Shown: piece by piece, positions 16,620 through 24,910 of the stretch
How the letters are laid out: each line of letters begins with the position of its first letter
How positions within the stretch are numbered: position 1 is the first letter of the stretch
Assembly: GCA_013362315.1 (NCBI GenBank)
Contig: JABFWL010000287.1
Span: 1 to 41,026, forward strand
Reading direction: 5' to 3'
DNA: 41,026 nucleotides
From: Catenulispora sp.
Lineage (GTDB): Bacteria; Actinomycetota; Actinomycetes; Streptomycetales; Catenulisporaceae
Made by a program: the position numbers and the translations under genes
Notes under the pieces: model-generated
What the model was told of the DNA's origin: nothing
Database searches by the model: none
Seen by the model: the letters and a program-made list of their open reading frames with translations, nothing else

Positions 16620-17906
16620 ATGGAGACTTGTCAGCGCTGCGGGACCGTCCTGCCGACGGCGCCGGGCGCCCGGTACTGCCCGAATTGCGGCGAGATGTAC
16701 GCGTCGGCTTCGGACCCGACGCAGGCCTTCGCCGCTGTCGGACGCGGCACCGGCGCGGGCGTCGGGGTCGGCGCTGACGACAGTGCGGTGACCGGTCCGG
16801 GCGCCATGTCCGGTCCGGGCGCCATGTCCGGTTCGACCGGCATGACGTGGGACCTGCCTCCGCAGCAGAGCCCGACCAAGCCGTTCCCCGTGCAGGGCAA
16901 CCCGAGTTTCGGCCCGGCTCCGATGGATCCCGACCACTACGCCGAGTTGTTCCGGCCGGAAGGCGGCGCGCCGGCCAACCCCAACGCCACCCAGGTCATG
17001 CCCCCGGTCGCCCCGGTTGCCCACGGTGCGCCGGCCATGCCCGGCGCCGCTCCGCCCCCCGGCGCCGGATACGGCCAGCCCGCCTACGACCAGCCGATCG
17101 ACTACCAGGCCGGCGGCGGCGGAGCGTACTCCGAGCCCTACGACGGCCCCTATGCCGACGACTACGACGCCGAGCCGGCACCGCGTCCGCGCTCCAGCCG
17201 CGCGGCGATGATCGGCATCGGGGTGGCCGCCGGCGCGGTCCTGGTCATCGTGGTCTCGCTGATCACCCTCGGCGGCGGCAATCCCACCCCGGCCGCCGCC
17301 CCCGGCAGCAGCGCCACCGAGGTGGTCACCCCGACTTCCACCGGCACCAGCGCCCCGGCCACCAGAGGCGACCCGACCACGTCGGCGTCCTCGTCCTCGA
17401 CGGCCCCGACCACCACCGCGCCGTCCACCGCCCCGCATCCGCCGGGGACCCTGGCGCTCGGCGTCACCGGCAACGACGTCAAGTGGCTGCAGAGCCGGCT
17501 CAAGCAGCTGCATCTCTACAACGGCGAGATCAGCGGCACCTTCGACGCGGCCACCCAGGCCGCGGTCGTCGCCTTCCAGAACCGGACGCATCCGGCCGAC
17601 CCGTCGGGCGTCGTCGGCCGCTCCACCAAGACCGCGCTGATCGCGGCCGGCTCCAAACCGCAGCTGAGCCTGCTGAATCAGGGTGGCGGGGAGAAGCACG
17701 GAAAGGGCGCGAACCCAGAGGACGTCAAGCGGCTGCAGCACGCGCTGTCCTCGGCGCTGAACACAAGCGTGAAGGCCACCGGCGTGTTCGATATGGACAC
17801 CTTCGGCGCGGTGGTGCAGTACCAGGCCGCCATGGGCCTCGGGCCGGACGGCGTTGCTGGAGACAAGGTGTGGAGCGCCTTGCAGCAGGGGAGGATCGTC
17901 GGCTGA
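16620..17906 (+). CDS. Membrane protein with N-terminal zinc ribbon and two peptidoglycan-binding domains
   Basis: The 428-residue protein starts with a zinc ribbon (Cys4, Cys7, Cys20, Cys23), then a long disordered region rich in Gly, Pro, Ala and Tyr (30-190), one membrane helix near 192-220 (AAMIGIGVAAGAVLVIVV), a Ser/Thr/Pro linker, and two PG_binding_1 repeats (about 277-345 and 361-428; first repeat motif VKWLQSRLKQL, second VKRLQHALSSAL). The order places the ribbon in the cytoplasm and the wall-binding part outside, so it may tie an internal partner to the cell wall. An 18-bp tandem duplication inside the disordered region (16794-16829) doubles GPGAMS. GAGGGGG lies 11 nt before the ATG. 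Confidence 0.85.
   Translation: METCQRCGTVLPTAPGARYCPNCGEMYASASDPTQAFAAVGRGTGAGVGVGADDSAVTGPGAMSGPGAMSGSTGMTWDLPPQQSPTKPFPVQGNPSFGPAPMDPDHYAELFRPEGGAPANPNATQVMPPVAPVAHGAPAMPGAAPPPGAGYGQPAYDQPIDYQAGGGGAYSEPYDGPYADDYDAEPAPRPRSSRAAMIGIGVAAGAVLVIVVSLITLGGGNPTPAAAPGSSATEVVTPTSTGTSAPATRGDPTTSASSSSTAPTTTAPSTAPHPPGTLALGVTGNDVKWLQSRLKQLHLYNGEISGTFDAATQAAVVAFQNRTHPADPSGVVGRSTKTALIAAGSKPQLSLLNQGGGEKHGKGANPEDVKRLQHALSSALNTSVKATGVFDMDTFGAVVQYQAAMGLGPDGVAGDKVWSALQQGRIVG
16794..16829 (+). repeat. 18-bp tandem duplication within the zinc-ribbon gene
   Basis: GGTCCGGGCGCCATGTCC occurs twice head to tail (16794-16811 and 16812-16829), in frame, adding one copy of a Gly-Pro-Gly-Ala-Met-Ser unit in a disordered segment. 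Confidence 0.9.
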
Positions 17907-17918
17907 AGGGGCGCAGGC

Positions 17919-17962
17919 TCCAGCGCTTATCCGCCTCCAGCGCTTCTGCCCCTAGCGCTTCT
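17919..17962. repeat. 17-bp degenerate repeats at the 3' end of the TfoX-C gene
   Basis: TCCAGCGCTT recurs at 17919 and 17936, and a shortened AGCGCTTCT at 17954 includes the stop codon region of the minus-strand gene. The first two units match at 14 of 17 positions. It looks like duplication of the last codons and stop of the gene into its 3' flank. Confidence 0.6.
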
Positions 17963-18257
17963 TCGGCGCGCGCAGCTCCGAGGCATCCTTCAACCCGACC
18001 TCGACAAGCATCGCGTCGCGCTCCGCCCGCGGGATCGAGGTCCAGCGCTGGCCGCGTAACGCGCCCTCCAACGCCAGCAGCATGTGCGCGCACTCATTGC
18101 CCTCGGCGGTGTCGGCGATCAGCTGCCACACCTCGATGGCGCCGCGCTCGCGGACCTCGTCCAGGGTCGTGACGCCGACGTCGCGCAGCCGCTGTGTCAG
18201 GACCGGCCCTATGTTCACGGCGTTCTGGATCGGGGTTACCGTCTCAGTCGAACTCAC
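17952..18257 (-). CDS. TfoX C-terminal domain protein
   Basis: The protein of about 101 residues matches the C-terminal domain of TfoX, a helix-hairpin-helix-like fold: NIGPVLTQRLRDVGVTTLDEVRERGAIEVW is split here as NIGPVLTQRLRDVG and TTLDEVRERGAIEVW. The N-terminal TfoX domain is missing, as in many actinobacterial stand-alone versions. The role is unknown; a nucleic-acid or protein-contact function is possible. The start is uncertain: GTG at 18257 begins just upstream of the domain but GGAGG is very close to it (2 nt), while GTG at 18317 gives a longer form overlapping the JAMM stop. Either way it follows the JAMM gene closely and is likely cotranscribed. Confidence 0.7.
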   Translation of the reverse strand: MSSTETVTPIQNAVNIGPVLTQRLRDVGVTTLDEVRERGAIEVWQLIADTAEGNECAHMLLALEGALRGQRWTSIPRAERDAMLVEVGLKDASELRAPKKR

Positions 18258-18306
18258 GCCTCCAGCCTGACCCGGCGGCGCACACCGGGCATCTCGGACT
18301 GACCCG

Positions 18307-18750
18307 TCAGGGGGCACCGACCGGGTCGCCGTCGGTCGGCACCACCGTCACCGGCTCCTCGGTGATCTCGCCGTCGACGATCCGGAACGAGCGGAACTGA
18401 AAATCGCCGAGTTTGTCCGCGTCGCGGGTGGACACCAGCACGTAATGCGCATTGGGCTCGGCGGCAAGACTGATATCGGTCCGCGACGGATAGGCCTCGG
18501 TCGAGGTGTGGGAGTGGTAGACGATCACCGCCTCCTCGTCGCGGCTGTCCATCTCCTTCCACACTTGGAACTGCTCGTGGGAGTCCATGTGGTAGAAGGT
18601 CGGCGAGCGCGCGGCGTTCGTCATCGGCACGAAGCGCACCGGCCGGTCGGAGCCCTCGGGCCCGGCCACGATCCCGCAGGCCTCGTCCGGGTGGTCGGCG
18701 CGGGCGTGCGCGACGATGGCGTCGTAGATCTCCTGCGGGAGGGTCAGCAT
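18307..18750 (-). CDS. JAMM/MPN+ metallopeptidase (Mec-like)
   Basis: The 147-residue protein has the full JAMM zinc site: Glu23 (HPDEACGIVAG) and His79, His81, Ser89 and Asp92 in YHSHTSTEAYPSRTD. In mycobacteria, Mec of this family cleaves the CysO-cysteine adduct in a cysteine synthesis pathway; others remove ubiquitin-like modifiers. Here no CysO-like ubiquitin-fold protein or CysM is adjacent, so its substrate must be encoded elsewhere or differ. The start at 18750 is preferred over the longer frame (18798), because TACCGT lies at leaderless distance (7 nt) and the family begins at LTLPQEIYDAIVAHA. Confidence 0.88.
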   Translation of the reverse strand: MLTLPQEIYDAIVAHARADHPDEACGIVAGPEGSDRPVRFVPMTNAARSPTFYHMDSHEQFQVWKEMDSRDEEAVIVYHSHTSTEAYPSRTDISLAAEPNAHYVLVSTRDADKLGDFQFRSFRIVDGEITEEPVTVVPTDGDPVGAP

Positions 18751-18757
18751 GGGATCC

Positions 18758-18763
18758 ACGGTA
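18758..18763 (-). promoter_or_regulatory. -10 hexamer TACCGT of a leaderless promoter
   Basis: On the minus strand TACCGT ends 7 nt before the ATG at 18750 of the JAMM gene; no ribosome binding site is present. Confidence 0.4.
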
Positions 18764-18827
18764 GGCCAACCACCCGATCGGCCGCACCGCCGCTTCAACC
18801 GGTGGGATCGGCGGCAGGGGTAGGGGC

Positions 18828-20324
18828 ATGACGAGCAGCACCGGAAGCACCGGCGGCAAGAGCAGCACGGGCACGGGCAGCACGGGCGGCACCGGCGTCA
18901 CGGGCAACGGGGACGGCAGGGGCCGCACGGAGGCGCCGGCGCCCGCCGTGACGCCGCGCATCGTCTTCATCGCGGCGGCCGCGGCGCTGGGCGGCTTCCT
19001 GTTCGGCTACGACTCGGCGGTCATCAACGGCGCCGTCACCGGCATCCAGCACGACTTCAAGGTGGGCAGCGGCACCACCGGCTTCATGGTGGCCGCGGCC
19101 CTGCCGGGCGCCGCCGCCGGCGCCCTCACCGGCGGCTGGATGGCCGACCGCATCGGCCGCATCCGCGCCATGCAGATCGCGGCGGTGCTGTTCACCGCCA
19201 GCGGCGTCGGCTCCATGTTCGCCTTCCACACCTGGGACCTGACCCTCTGGCGGATCATCGGCGGGTTCGCCATCGGCATCGCCTCGGTGATCGGCCCGGC
19301 CTACATCGCCGAGGTGTCGCCGCCGGCCTACCGGGGGCGCCTGACCTCGTTCCAACAGCTGGCGATCGTGCTCGGCATCGCCGTCTCGGCGCTGGTGAAC
19401 TACCTGATCGGGCTGGCCGCCGGCGGCACCAACACCGAGCACGTGGCCGGGCTCGCGGCCTGGCGCTGGATGCTCGGCGCCGAGACGGTCCCGGCGGTGG
19501 TCTACGGCGTGCTGGCCACAATGCTGCCGGAGTCCCCGCGCTATCTGGTGGCGATCGGCGAGGACGAGCGGGCCCGCACGGTGCTCACCGAGGTGGAGGG
19601 CGCCAGGACGGTCGTCGCCGACCGCATCGCCGAGATCCGCGAACAGCTGGCCGGCGAGGTCAAACCCAAGCTCACCGACCTGCTGACGCGCAGCCGCCAC
19701 AACCTGCTGCCGATCGTGTGGATCGGCATCGGCCTGTCGGTCTTCCAGCAGTTCGTCGGCATCAACGTGATCTTCTATTACAGCTCCCTGCTGTGGCAGT
19801 CGGTCGGCATCGACACCTCGAACTCGCTGCTGATCTCGATGGTCTCCGCCGTGGTGAACATCGCCGGCACCATCGTGGCGATGGCCTTGGTGGACCGCGT
19901 CGGCCGCCGGCCGCTGCTGCTGTTCGGGTCCGGCGGGATGGCCTTGTCGCTGGGACTGACGGCGTGGATGTTCTCCTACTCCACCAGGGTGGCCGGCAAG
20001 ACCACGCTGCCGAAGGGCCACGGCATCACAGCCCTGCTCAGCGCCAACGCCTACGTGTTCTTCTTCGCGATGTCGTGGGGCGTAGTGGTGTGGGTGCTGC
20101 TCGGGGAGATGTTCCCCAACCGCATCCGGGCCCTGGCCCTGTCCGTGGCGGCCTGCGCACAGTGGCTCGCCAACTGGCTGGTCACGGTGTCGTTCCCGTC
20201 GCTGTCGCGCTGGAGCCTGACCGGCGCCTACACGCTCTACGCACTCGCGGCGACGATTTCCGTACCGTTCGTGTACTACCTGGTCAAGGAAACGAAGGGT
20301 AAGACGCTGGAATCGATGGGATAG
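18828..20324 (+). CDS. Sugar porter, MFS superfamily (GlcP/XylE type)
   Basis: The 498-residue proton-coupled sugar transporter has twelve membrane segments and the sugar porter signatures: GGFLFGYDSAVINGA in helix 1, the DRIGRI loop 2-3, PAYIAEVSPPAYRGRL after helix 4, PESPRYLV before the central loop, QQFVGINVIFYYSS in helix 7, the DRVGRRPLLL loop 8-9, and a C-terminal KETKGKTLE. Glucose or another hexose or pentose is the likely substrate. Residues 1-35 form a Ser/Gly/Thr low-complexity head not seen in relatives, and the true start might be further in. It is divergent from the JAMM gene. Confidence 0.9.
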   Translation: MTSSTGSTGGKSSTGTGSTGGTGVTGNGDGRGRTEAPAPAVTPRIVFIAAAAALGGFLFGYDSAVINGAVTGIQHDFKVGSGTTGFMVAAALPGAAAGALTGGWMADRIGRIRAMQIAAVLFTASGVGSMFAFHTWDLTLWRIIGGFAIGIASVIGPAYIAEVSPPAYRGRLTSFQQLAIVLGIAVSALVNYLIGLAAGGTNTEHVAGLAAWRWMLGAETVPAVVYGVLATMLPESPRYLVAIGEDERARTVLTEVEGARTVVADRIAEIREQLAGEVKPKLTDLLTRSRHNLLPIVWIGIGLSVFQQFVGINVIFYYSSLLWQSVGIDTSNSLLISMVSAVVNIAGTIVAMALVDRVGRRPLLLFGSGGMALSLGLTAWMFSYSTRVAGKTTLPKGHGITALLSANAYVFFFAMSWGVVVWVLLGEMFPNRIRALALSVAACAQWLANWLVTVSFPSLSRWSLTGAYTLYALAATISVPFVYYLVKETKGKTLESMG

Positions 20325-20373
20325 CCAAGGTAAGGAGGTCGCGCAGCGCCGTCGCACAGCGCAGGATGGAACT

Positions 20374-20886
20374 ATGGGCCTTGACTTCCCGATCGATCCG
20401 GAGACCCTGCGAGAGACCGTCGCCGATCCGGATGCCCTCGCGGCGCGCCTGAGCGAGCTCGGCGCCCAAGACCTGGACGACCATCCCGAGACCCGCGCCG
20501 AGTACGCCACGCTGCTGCGGATCGCGGGCCGGCTCGACGAGGCCGTGCTCGAAGCCGAACTCACGCTCGCCGCCGCCGACATGTCCGGCGACCTGCACCA
20601 GATGGTCCGCGCCCAGCTGCTCGTCGGCCATGCCCGGCAGTACCGCGGCGAGTGGACGCAGGCCGACACGATGTTCCACCGCGCCGAGAAGCTGGCGCTG
20701 TATCTGGACGACGACACCTTGGTGGCAGCCGCCGCGCACCATTCCGGACGGAGCTTCTACGACCAGGGCAAGCATGTGGAGGCGGCGCTGCGCTTCCGGC
20801 TGGCGCTGGAGATCAACGAGCGGACCGGGAGTGCGAAGGCGGGCGCCTCGCGCGATGCGCTCAAGGCGGCCATGGGGAAGCTTTAG
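20374..20886 (+). CDS. Tetratricopeptide-repeat protein
   Basis: The 170-residue soluble protein consists of helical pairs with TPR spacing: residues 40-70 (ETRAEYATLLRIAGRLDEAV), 80-110 and 115-145 (YDQGKHVEAALRFRLALEI). Such proteins usually hold partners together. Nothing else identifies the function. Its ATG is preceded by CAGGAT at the leaderless distance, 12 nt upstream. It is convergent with the M56 peptidase gene. Confidence 0.75.
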   Translation: MGLDFPIDPETLRETVADPDALAARLSELGAQDLDDHPETRAEYATLLRIAGRLDEAVLEAELTLAAADMSGDLHQMVRAQLLVGHARQYRGEWTQADTMFHRAEKLALYLDDDTLVAAAAHHSGRSFYDQGKHVEAALRFRLALEINERTGSAKAGASRDALKAAMGKL

Positions 20887-20902
20887 TGACTTCGCAGCGG
20901 CG

Positions 20903-21826
20903 CTACCGCAGCACGAACCAGGTCGGGCCGGCGACGAGGAGGACGGCGGCGAGCCACACGGCGGGACCGACGAGGCGTTCCGGGAGCGTCGGCACACCGG
21001 GCCGGACCAGTCGGCGGACACGGTCCAGGGTCGGGGTCGACGCCGCCCCGGCCACCGCCCCCGCCGCGCGCTGATGCGGGACCGGCCCCGCGGTGCCGCC
21101 GATGGCGACCAGCGCTCGGGCCAGCGCCGGCCGGCCGACGGCGCGGACGGCGTGGTCGTCGGCGAGCATTTCGACGAGGGCGGTGACGGCGGCGGTCGCG
21201 CGGTGGGCCGGCGGCAGGGGCAGCGCCGACTCCCAGGCGACGAACGGCTGGACGACGAGCTCGTGGCGCCAGCGCGCGTGGGCACGTTCGTGGGCGAGGA
21301 CGGCTTCGAGCTCGTCAGGGGCGAGGGCGGCGATGGTGCCCTCGGTGATGACGATGCGCGTCCTGGTGCCGGGCAGACAGTAGGCCGCGGGTGCGGCGTG
21401 TTCGAGCACGCGGAGCTGGCGGTCGGCATGCTCGGCGGCGAGGTCGACGGCGTTGCGCTGGCGCCGCAGGTCGCGTTCGATCCGGAGCGCCGAGAGCAAC
21501 GTCACACCGACCAGCCGCAGAGTGAGCACTGCGGCGAGCGCCAGGGCGGTCTCCTGACCCAGCCCGAGCGCTTCCGGCACCCGCAGATGCACGGCGTCCC
21601 GAGCGAGCTCGGCCAACCCGTTCCGCAGCTGCCCGTCGAGCGGCGCGACCCCGATCGCCAACGGCGCCCCGATCAGGGAGAGCCCGCCGGCGATGCCCAC
21701 GGCCTGCCATAACGCGATCGCCGCCCTGGGGTGGCGCCGCGGCCATACGGCGCGGGCCAGGAACACCGGGATCGGCCACCCCAGAAGGATTGCGAGGACA
21801 GCCAGCGGCCAGGCGTCAGCGAGCAT
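20903..21826 (-). CDS. M56 (BlaR1/MecR1-like) membrane metallopeptidase
   Basis: The 307-residue protein has membrane helices near 5-25, 37-60, 93-115 and 286-304 around a cytoplasmic zinc protease domain with HExxH (His179, Glu180, His183 in LAHERAHARWRHE) and a probable third ligand Glu219 in VEMLADDHAV. It lacks the extracellular penicillin-sensor domain of BlaR1, like many actinobacterial partners of BlaI. In the classical system this protease responds to a signal by removing the BlaI repressor. Its gene follows blaI by 102 bp on the same strand, and the pair faces cydAB, so the signal may be respiratory rather than a beta-lactam. Confidence 0.88.
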   Translation of the reverse strand: MLADAWPLAVLAILLGWPIPVFLARAVWPRRHPRAAIALWQAVGIAGGLSLIGAPLAIGVAPLDGQLRNGLAELARDAVHLRVPEALGLGQETALALAAVLTLRLVGVTLLSALRIERDLRRQRNAVDLAAEHADRQLRVLEHAAPAAYCLPGTRTRIVITEGTIAALAPDELEAVLAHERAHARWRHELVVQPFVAWESALPLPPAHRATAAVTALVEMLADDHAVRAVGRPALARALVAIGGTAGPVPHQRAAGAVAGAASTPTLDRVRRLVRPGVPTLPERLVGPAVWLAAVLLVAGPTWFVLR

Positions 21827-21928
21827 GAGCGTGAGCGGCGCTCGGGCCGCCGACAGAGCCGGCGGCGCCAGTAGCGCTCGGGCCGGCCATGGCGTTCATG
21901 GTCCCAGTCTCCCAGCCTTCCCGGCCGC

Positions 21929-22318
21929 CTACTCCTCCAGCTCCGCCAAGGCCGCACGCAACAGCGCCGCCTCCTCCGGCGACACCGCCCCGGCGAAGCG
22001 CACCAGCGCCGAGCGGCGGTCGTCGGTGGTCTCCAGAACGGCCAGCATCGAGGCCGCGACGACGTCGTCGCGGCTGCTCACCGCGCGGTAGCGGTGGGCG
22101 CGGCCGGCCCGCTCGCGGTCGACGAAGTCCTTGCGGCGCAGGCGGTCCAGAACGGTCAGCACGGTGGTGGCGGCGAGCTCGCTGCCGCCGTCCCGGGCGG
22201 CCAGGCGCTCGACGATCTCCTGCGCGGTGCAGCCCTCGGGCCGGGTCCACAGGACGTCCATCACCGCGCGTTCCAGCTCGCCCAGCCGTCGGGGGGTGCC
22301 TGCGCGCTCGTCCGCCAT
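21929..22318 (-). CDS. BlaI/MecI/CopY family repressor
   Basis: The 129-residue protein has the winged helix of BlaI at residues 12-75 (LGELERAVMDVLW, TAQEIVERLA, TTVLTVLDRLRRKDFV) and a dimerising C-terminal helix pair. The ATG at 22318 was chosen since the longer frame runs into the regulatory region and a -10 (TAGAGT) sits 7 nt upstream, so the mRNA is probably leaderless. Two palindromes with TAC/GTA half-sites lie in the divergent gap, one overlapping this -10, so the repressor should control itself, the M56 gene and cydAB. In Mycobacterium tuberculosis the orthologous BlaI has been linked to ATP synthase genes, which makes a respiratory target credible. Confidence 0.9.
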   Translation of the reverse strand: MADERAGTPRRLGELERAVMDVLWTRPEGCTAQEIVERLAARDGGSELAATTVLTVLDRLRRKDFVDRERAGRAHRYRAVSSRDDVVAASMLAVLETTDDRRSALVRFAGAVSPEEAALLRAALAELEE

Positions 22319-22325
22319 GAGGGTT

Positions 22326-22331
22326 ACTCTA
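22326..22331 (-). promoter_or_regulatory. -10 hexamer TAGAGT of blaI
   Basis: On the minus strand TAGAGT ends 7 nt before the blaI ATG and overlaps the left half of operator 1, a layout expected for autorepression. Confidence 0.45.
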
Positions 22332-22342
22332 CAACCGGTAGA
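22328..22342. promoter_or_regulatory. BlaI-type operator 1
   Basis: TCTAC-AACCG-GTAGA is an interrupted palindrome with 5-bp arms. It shares its TAC/GTA half-sites with operator 2 and covers the blaI -10. Confidence 0.6.
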
Positions 22343-22344
22343 AC

Positions 22345-22361
22345 TTCTACGGACCGTAGAA
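22345..22361. promoter_or_regulatory. BlaI-type operator 2
   Basis: TTCTACGGACCGTAGAA is a perfect 17-bp palindrome, 18 bp centre to centre from operator 1 and 18 bp before the cydA ATG, so a bound repressor would block cydA transcription. Confidence 0.7.
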
Positions 22362-22378
22362 ACATTGAGGGGTGCACC

Positions 22379-23803
22379 ATGCTCGGCAGCACGCTCACCG
22401 ACGCCCGGATCCAGACCGGCTTCTCGCTGGCCTTCCACATCGTCTTCGCCGTCTTCGGGGTCGGCCTGCCCTGGCTGCTCATCGTCACCGAGGGCCGCTG
22501 GCTGAAGACCGGCGACGCGGTCTGGCTGGCGCTGACCCGCAAGTGGGCGCGGGTGATGGCGGTGCTGTTCGCGATCGGCGCGGTGTCCGGGACCGTGCTG
22601 TCCTTCGAGTTCGGCCTGCTGTGGCCGGCGTTCATGGCCCGCTACGGCGGCGTGCTCGGACTTCCCTTCACCCTGGAGGCCTTCGCCTTCTTCGCCGAGG
22701 CCATCTTCATCGGGCTGTACCTCTACGGCTGGAAGCGGCTGTCACCCCGGGCGCACTGGCTCACGCTGTGGCCGATCGCGATCTCCGGGACTCTGTCGAC
22801 GCTGTTCATCGTCACCGCGAACGCGTGGATGAACGTCCCGACCGGGATCAAGGAGGTGAACGGCAAGGTCGTCTCCGCCGAGCCGCTGGCGCCGCTCACC
22901 GGCCCGGGCGCCCTCCCCGAATCGCTGCACATGCTGCTCGCCGCGATCATGTGCACCGGCGGTGTGGTCGCCGCGGTCTACGCGGTCGGCATGCTGCGCG
23001 GCCGCCGCGACGCGTACCACCGGCGCGGCTTCCGGGTGGGGCTGGTCACCGTGCTGGCGGCCGCCCCGGTGCAGCTCGTGGTCGGCGACCTCGCGGCCCG
23101 CGTGGTGGAGAAGTACCAGCCGGCCAAGCTGGCCGCGATGGAGGCGCTGCCGCACACCCGGGATCACGCGCCGCTGACCCTCGGCGGCATCTACGACCCG
23201 GACACCGGCAAGACGCGCTTCGGTATCGAGCTTCCGGACGGACTGTCGCTGCTGACCGGCTTCCGCACCGACAAGACCATCCGAGGCCTCGACATCCTGC
23301 CGGCCAAGGAGCAGCCCGCGACCCCGGTGGTGCACCTGGCGTTCGACACGATGGTGGGCGCGGGCATGGCGATCCTGGCACTGGCCGCGCTGCTGGCCGT
23401 GGTCGCACTGTGGCGGCGCCGCAAGGGAGTCCGTCCCCTGATCCCCCTGGCGAAGCCCTGGCTCATCGCCGGGGCGCTCACCGGCCCGGCGGCGATGGCC
23501 GCGATGCTGGCCGGCTGGGAGGTCACCGAGGCCGGCCGGCAACCGTGGATCGTGTACGGCCGGATGACGGTCCGCGAGGCTGCGACGACCAGCGGCGGCA
23601 TCGCCTGGTCGCTCGTCGCCACGGTGCTCGTCTACCTGGGACTCGCCGCGGCGCTGGTGCTGATCCTGCGCCGGCTGGCCACCGGCGCGCCGCCGAGCTC
23701 GGCAGCCGGCTCCGACGGGCCGCCTCCGCAGGACCCTGACGAGGACGGTGCCACCGAACCGCGGCACACTGAGCGCCCCGAGCTGGAAGGAGCGGCCCGA
23801 TGA
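22379..23803 (+). CDS. cydA: Cytochrome bd ubiquinol/menaquinol oxidase subunit I (CydA)
   Basis: CydA holds the quinol site and hemes of the high-affinity terminal oxidase used at low oxygen. The 474-residue subunit has His20 in FHIVFAVFG as heme ligand, the quinol-loop motif EKYQPAKLAAMEA, HMLLAAIMCTGG and the signature GRQPWIVYGRMTV. The quinol loop is of the short type usual in actinobacteria. The C-terminus ends in a Pro/Glu-rich tail of some 45 residues. GAGGGG lies 6 nt before the ATG, and two BlaI-type operators lie upstream. cydB overlaps its end by ATGA. Confidence 0.96.
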   Translation: MLGSTLTDARIQTGFSLAFHIVFAVFGVGLPWLLIVTEGRWLKTGDAVWLALTRKWARVMAVLFAIGAVSGTVLSFEFGLLWPAFMARYGGVLGLPFTLEAFAFFAEAIFIGLYLYGWKRLSPRAHWLTLWPIAISGTLSTLFIVTANAWMNVPTGIKEVNGKVVSAEPLAPLTGPGALPESLHMLLAAIMCTGGVVAAVYAVGMLRGRRDAYHRRGFRVGLVTVLAAAPVQLVVGDLAARVVEKYQPAKLAAMEALPHTRDHAPLTLGGIYDPDTGKTRFGIELPDGLSLLTGFRTDKTIRGLDILPAKEQPATPVVHLAFDTMVGAGMAILALAALLAVVALWRRRKGVRPLIPLAKPWLIAGALTGPAAMAAMLAGWEVTEAGRQPWIVYGRMTVREAATTSGGIAWSLVATVLVYLGLAAALVLILRRLATGAPPSSAAGSDGPPPQDPDEDGATEPRHTERPELEGAAR

Positions 23804-24798
23804 CCGCCGTGAACCTGCTGCTCGCCGTCATCATCTGCGCGCTGGCCGCCTACGCCCTGCTGGCCGGGGCCGACTTCGGCGCCGGCGTCTGGGACCTGCT
23901 GGCTCGCGGCCGCCGCGCCGATCGCGAACGCCGCCTCATCGCGCACGCCCTGGGACCGGTCTGGGAGGCCAACCACGTCTGGCTGATCTTCGTGATCGTG
24001 GCCACCTTCAGCGGCTTCCCCACCGCCTTCGGCCTCATCGCCCGCGGCTTGGAGCTGCCGCTGGCCTTCGCCCTGGCGGGCATCGTGCTGCGCGGTGCCG
24101 CATACGTCTACCGCGCCTACGGCGAGGGCGCCGCCGGTCCGGACACCCTGTGGAGCCGCGTGTTCGCGGTGGCTTCGTCGGTGACACCGTTCATGCTTGG
24201 CGTTAGCGGCGCCGCCCTGGCCACCGGGAAGGTGACGGCCGACTCCGGTCCGCTGGCGCCGTTCGACTCGGCGTTCACCATCGTGTCGGGCGTGTTCGCT
24301 GTTATCGTCACGGCGTTCTTGGCCGCGGTGTATCTGTGCCACGACGCTGGAACGGATGCGGACACCGAGGACCTGGTACCGGTCTTCCGGCGCAAAGCTC
24401 TCGCCGCGGCGACTCTGGCCGGCCTGGTGAGCCTGGCTCTGCTGCCGCTGCTGTATCAAGATGCGCCGACGGTGGCGCACCGGTTCACCGAACGGTCGAT
24501 CCCGTTCGTGGTTCTGGCAGCAGCATGCGGCTTCGGCTCCATCGCGGTGATCTGGAAGCGCCGCTACGTCCTGGCCCGCGCCACTGCCGCGACCGCCGTC
24601 ATTGCGGTACTCCTGGGCTGGGCCGCCGCTCAATACCCTGACCTGGCCGTGGGCGCGGCGACGGCCCGCGACTCGGCCGCCGGAGCAGCCAACCTGCACG
24701 CCCTGCTGATCGCCATGGCCTTCGGCATGACGGTGATCCTGCCGGCCTTCTTCCTCCTGCTGAAGGTGTTCTCAGGACCCGAAGCCAAACCCGAGTAG
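23800..24798 (+). CDS. cydB: Cytochrome bd oxidase subunit II (CydB)
   Basis: The 332-residue membrane partner of CydA shows the family signature near its N-terminus (LLAGADFGAGVWDLLARG, ALGPVWEANHVWLIF, RGAAYVYRAYGEG) and about eight to nine hydrophobic helices. Start and cydA stop overlap (ATGA at 23800-23803), so translation is coupled. The cydCD transporter genes that often follow are absent here, so heme/thiol export for oxidase assembly must be encoded elsewhere. Confidence 0.96.
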   Translation: MTAVNLLLAVIICALAAYALLAGADFGAGVWDLLARGRRADRERRLIAHALGPVWEANHVWLIFVIVATFSGFPTAFGLIARGLELPLAFALAGIVLRGAAYVYRAYGEGAAGPDTLWSRVFAVASSVTPFMLGVSGAALATGKVTADSGPLAPFDSAFTIVSGVFAVIVTAFLAAVYLCHDAGTDADTEDLVPVFRRKALAAATLAGLVSLALLPLLYQDAPTVAHRFTERSIPFVVLAAACGFGSIAVIWKRRYVLARATAATAVIAVLLGWAAAQYPDLAVGAATARDSAAGAANLHALLIAMAFGMTVILPAFFLLLKVFSGPEAKPE

Positions 24799-24910
24799 GT
24801 AAAGAGGGACCCAAGGATCGCACGTATATTCCAAAACCTAGTCAAGATCCCGGCCGGACTTAGTCACACCGCTTCCGGACCGGCAGCGCCCTACGGTTAC
24901 CTCTTGCCCC

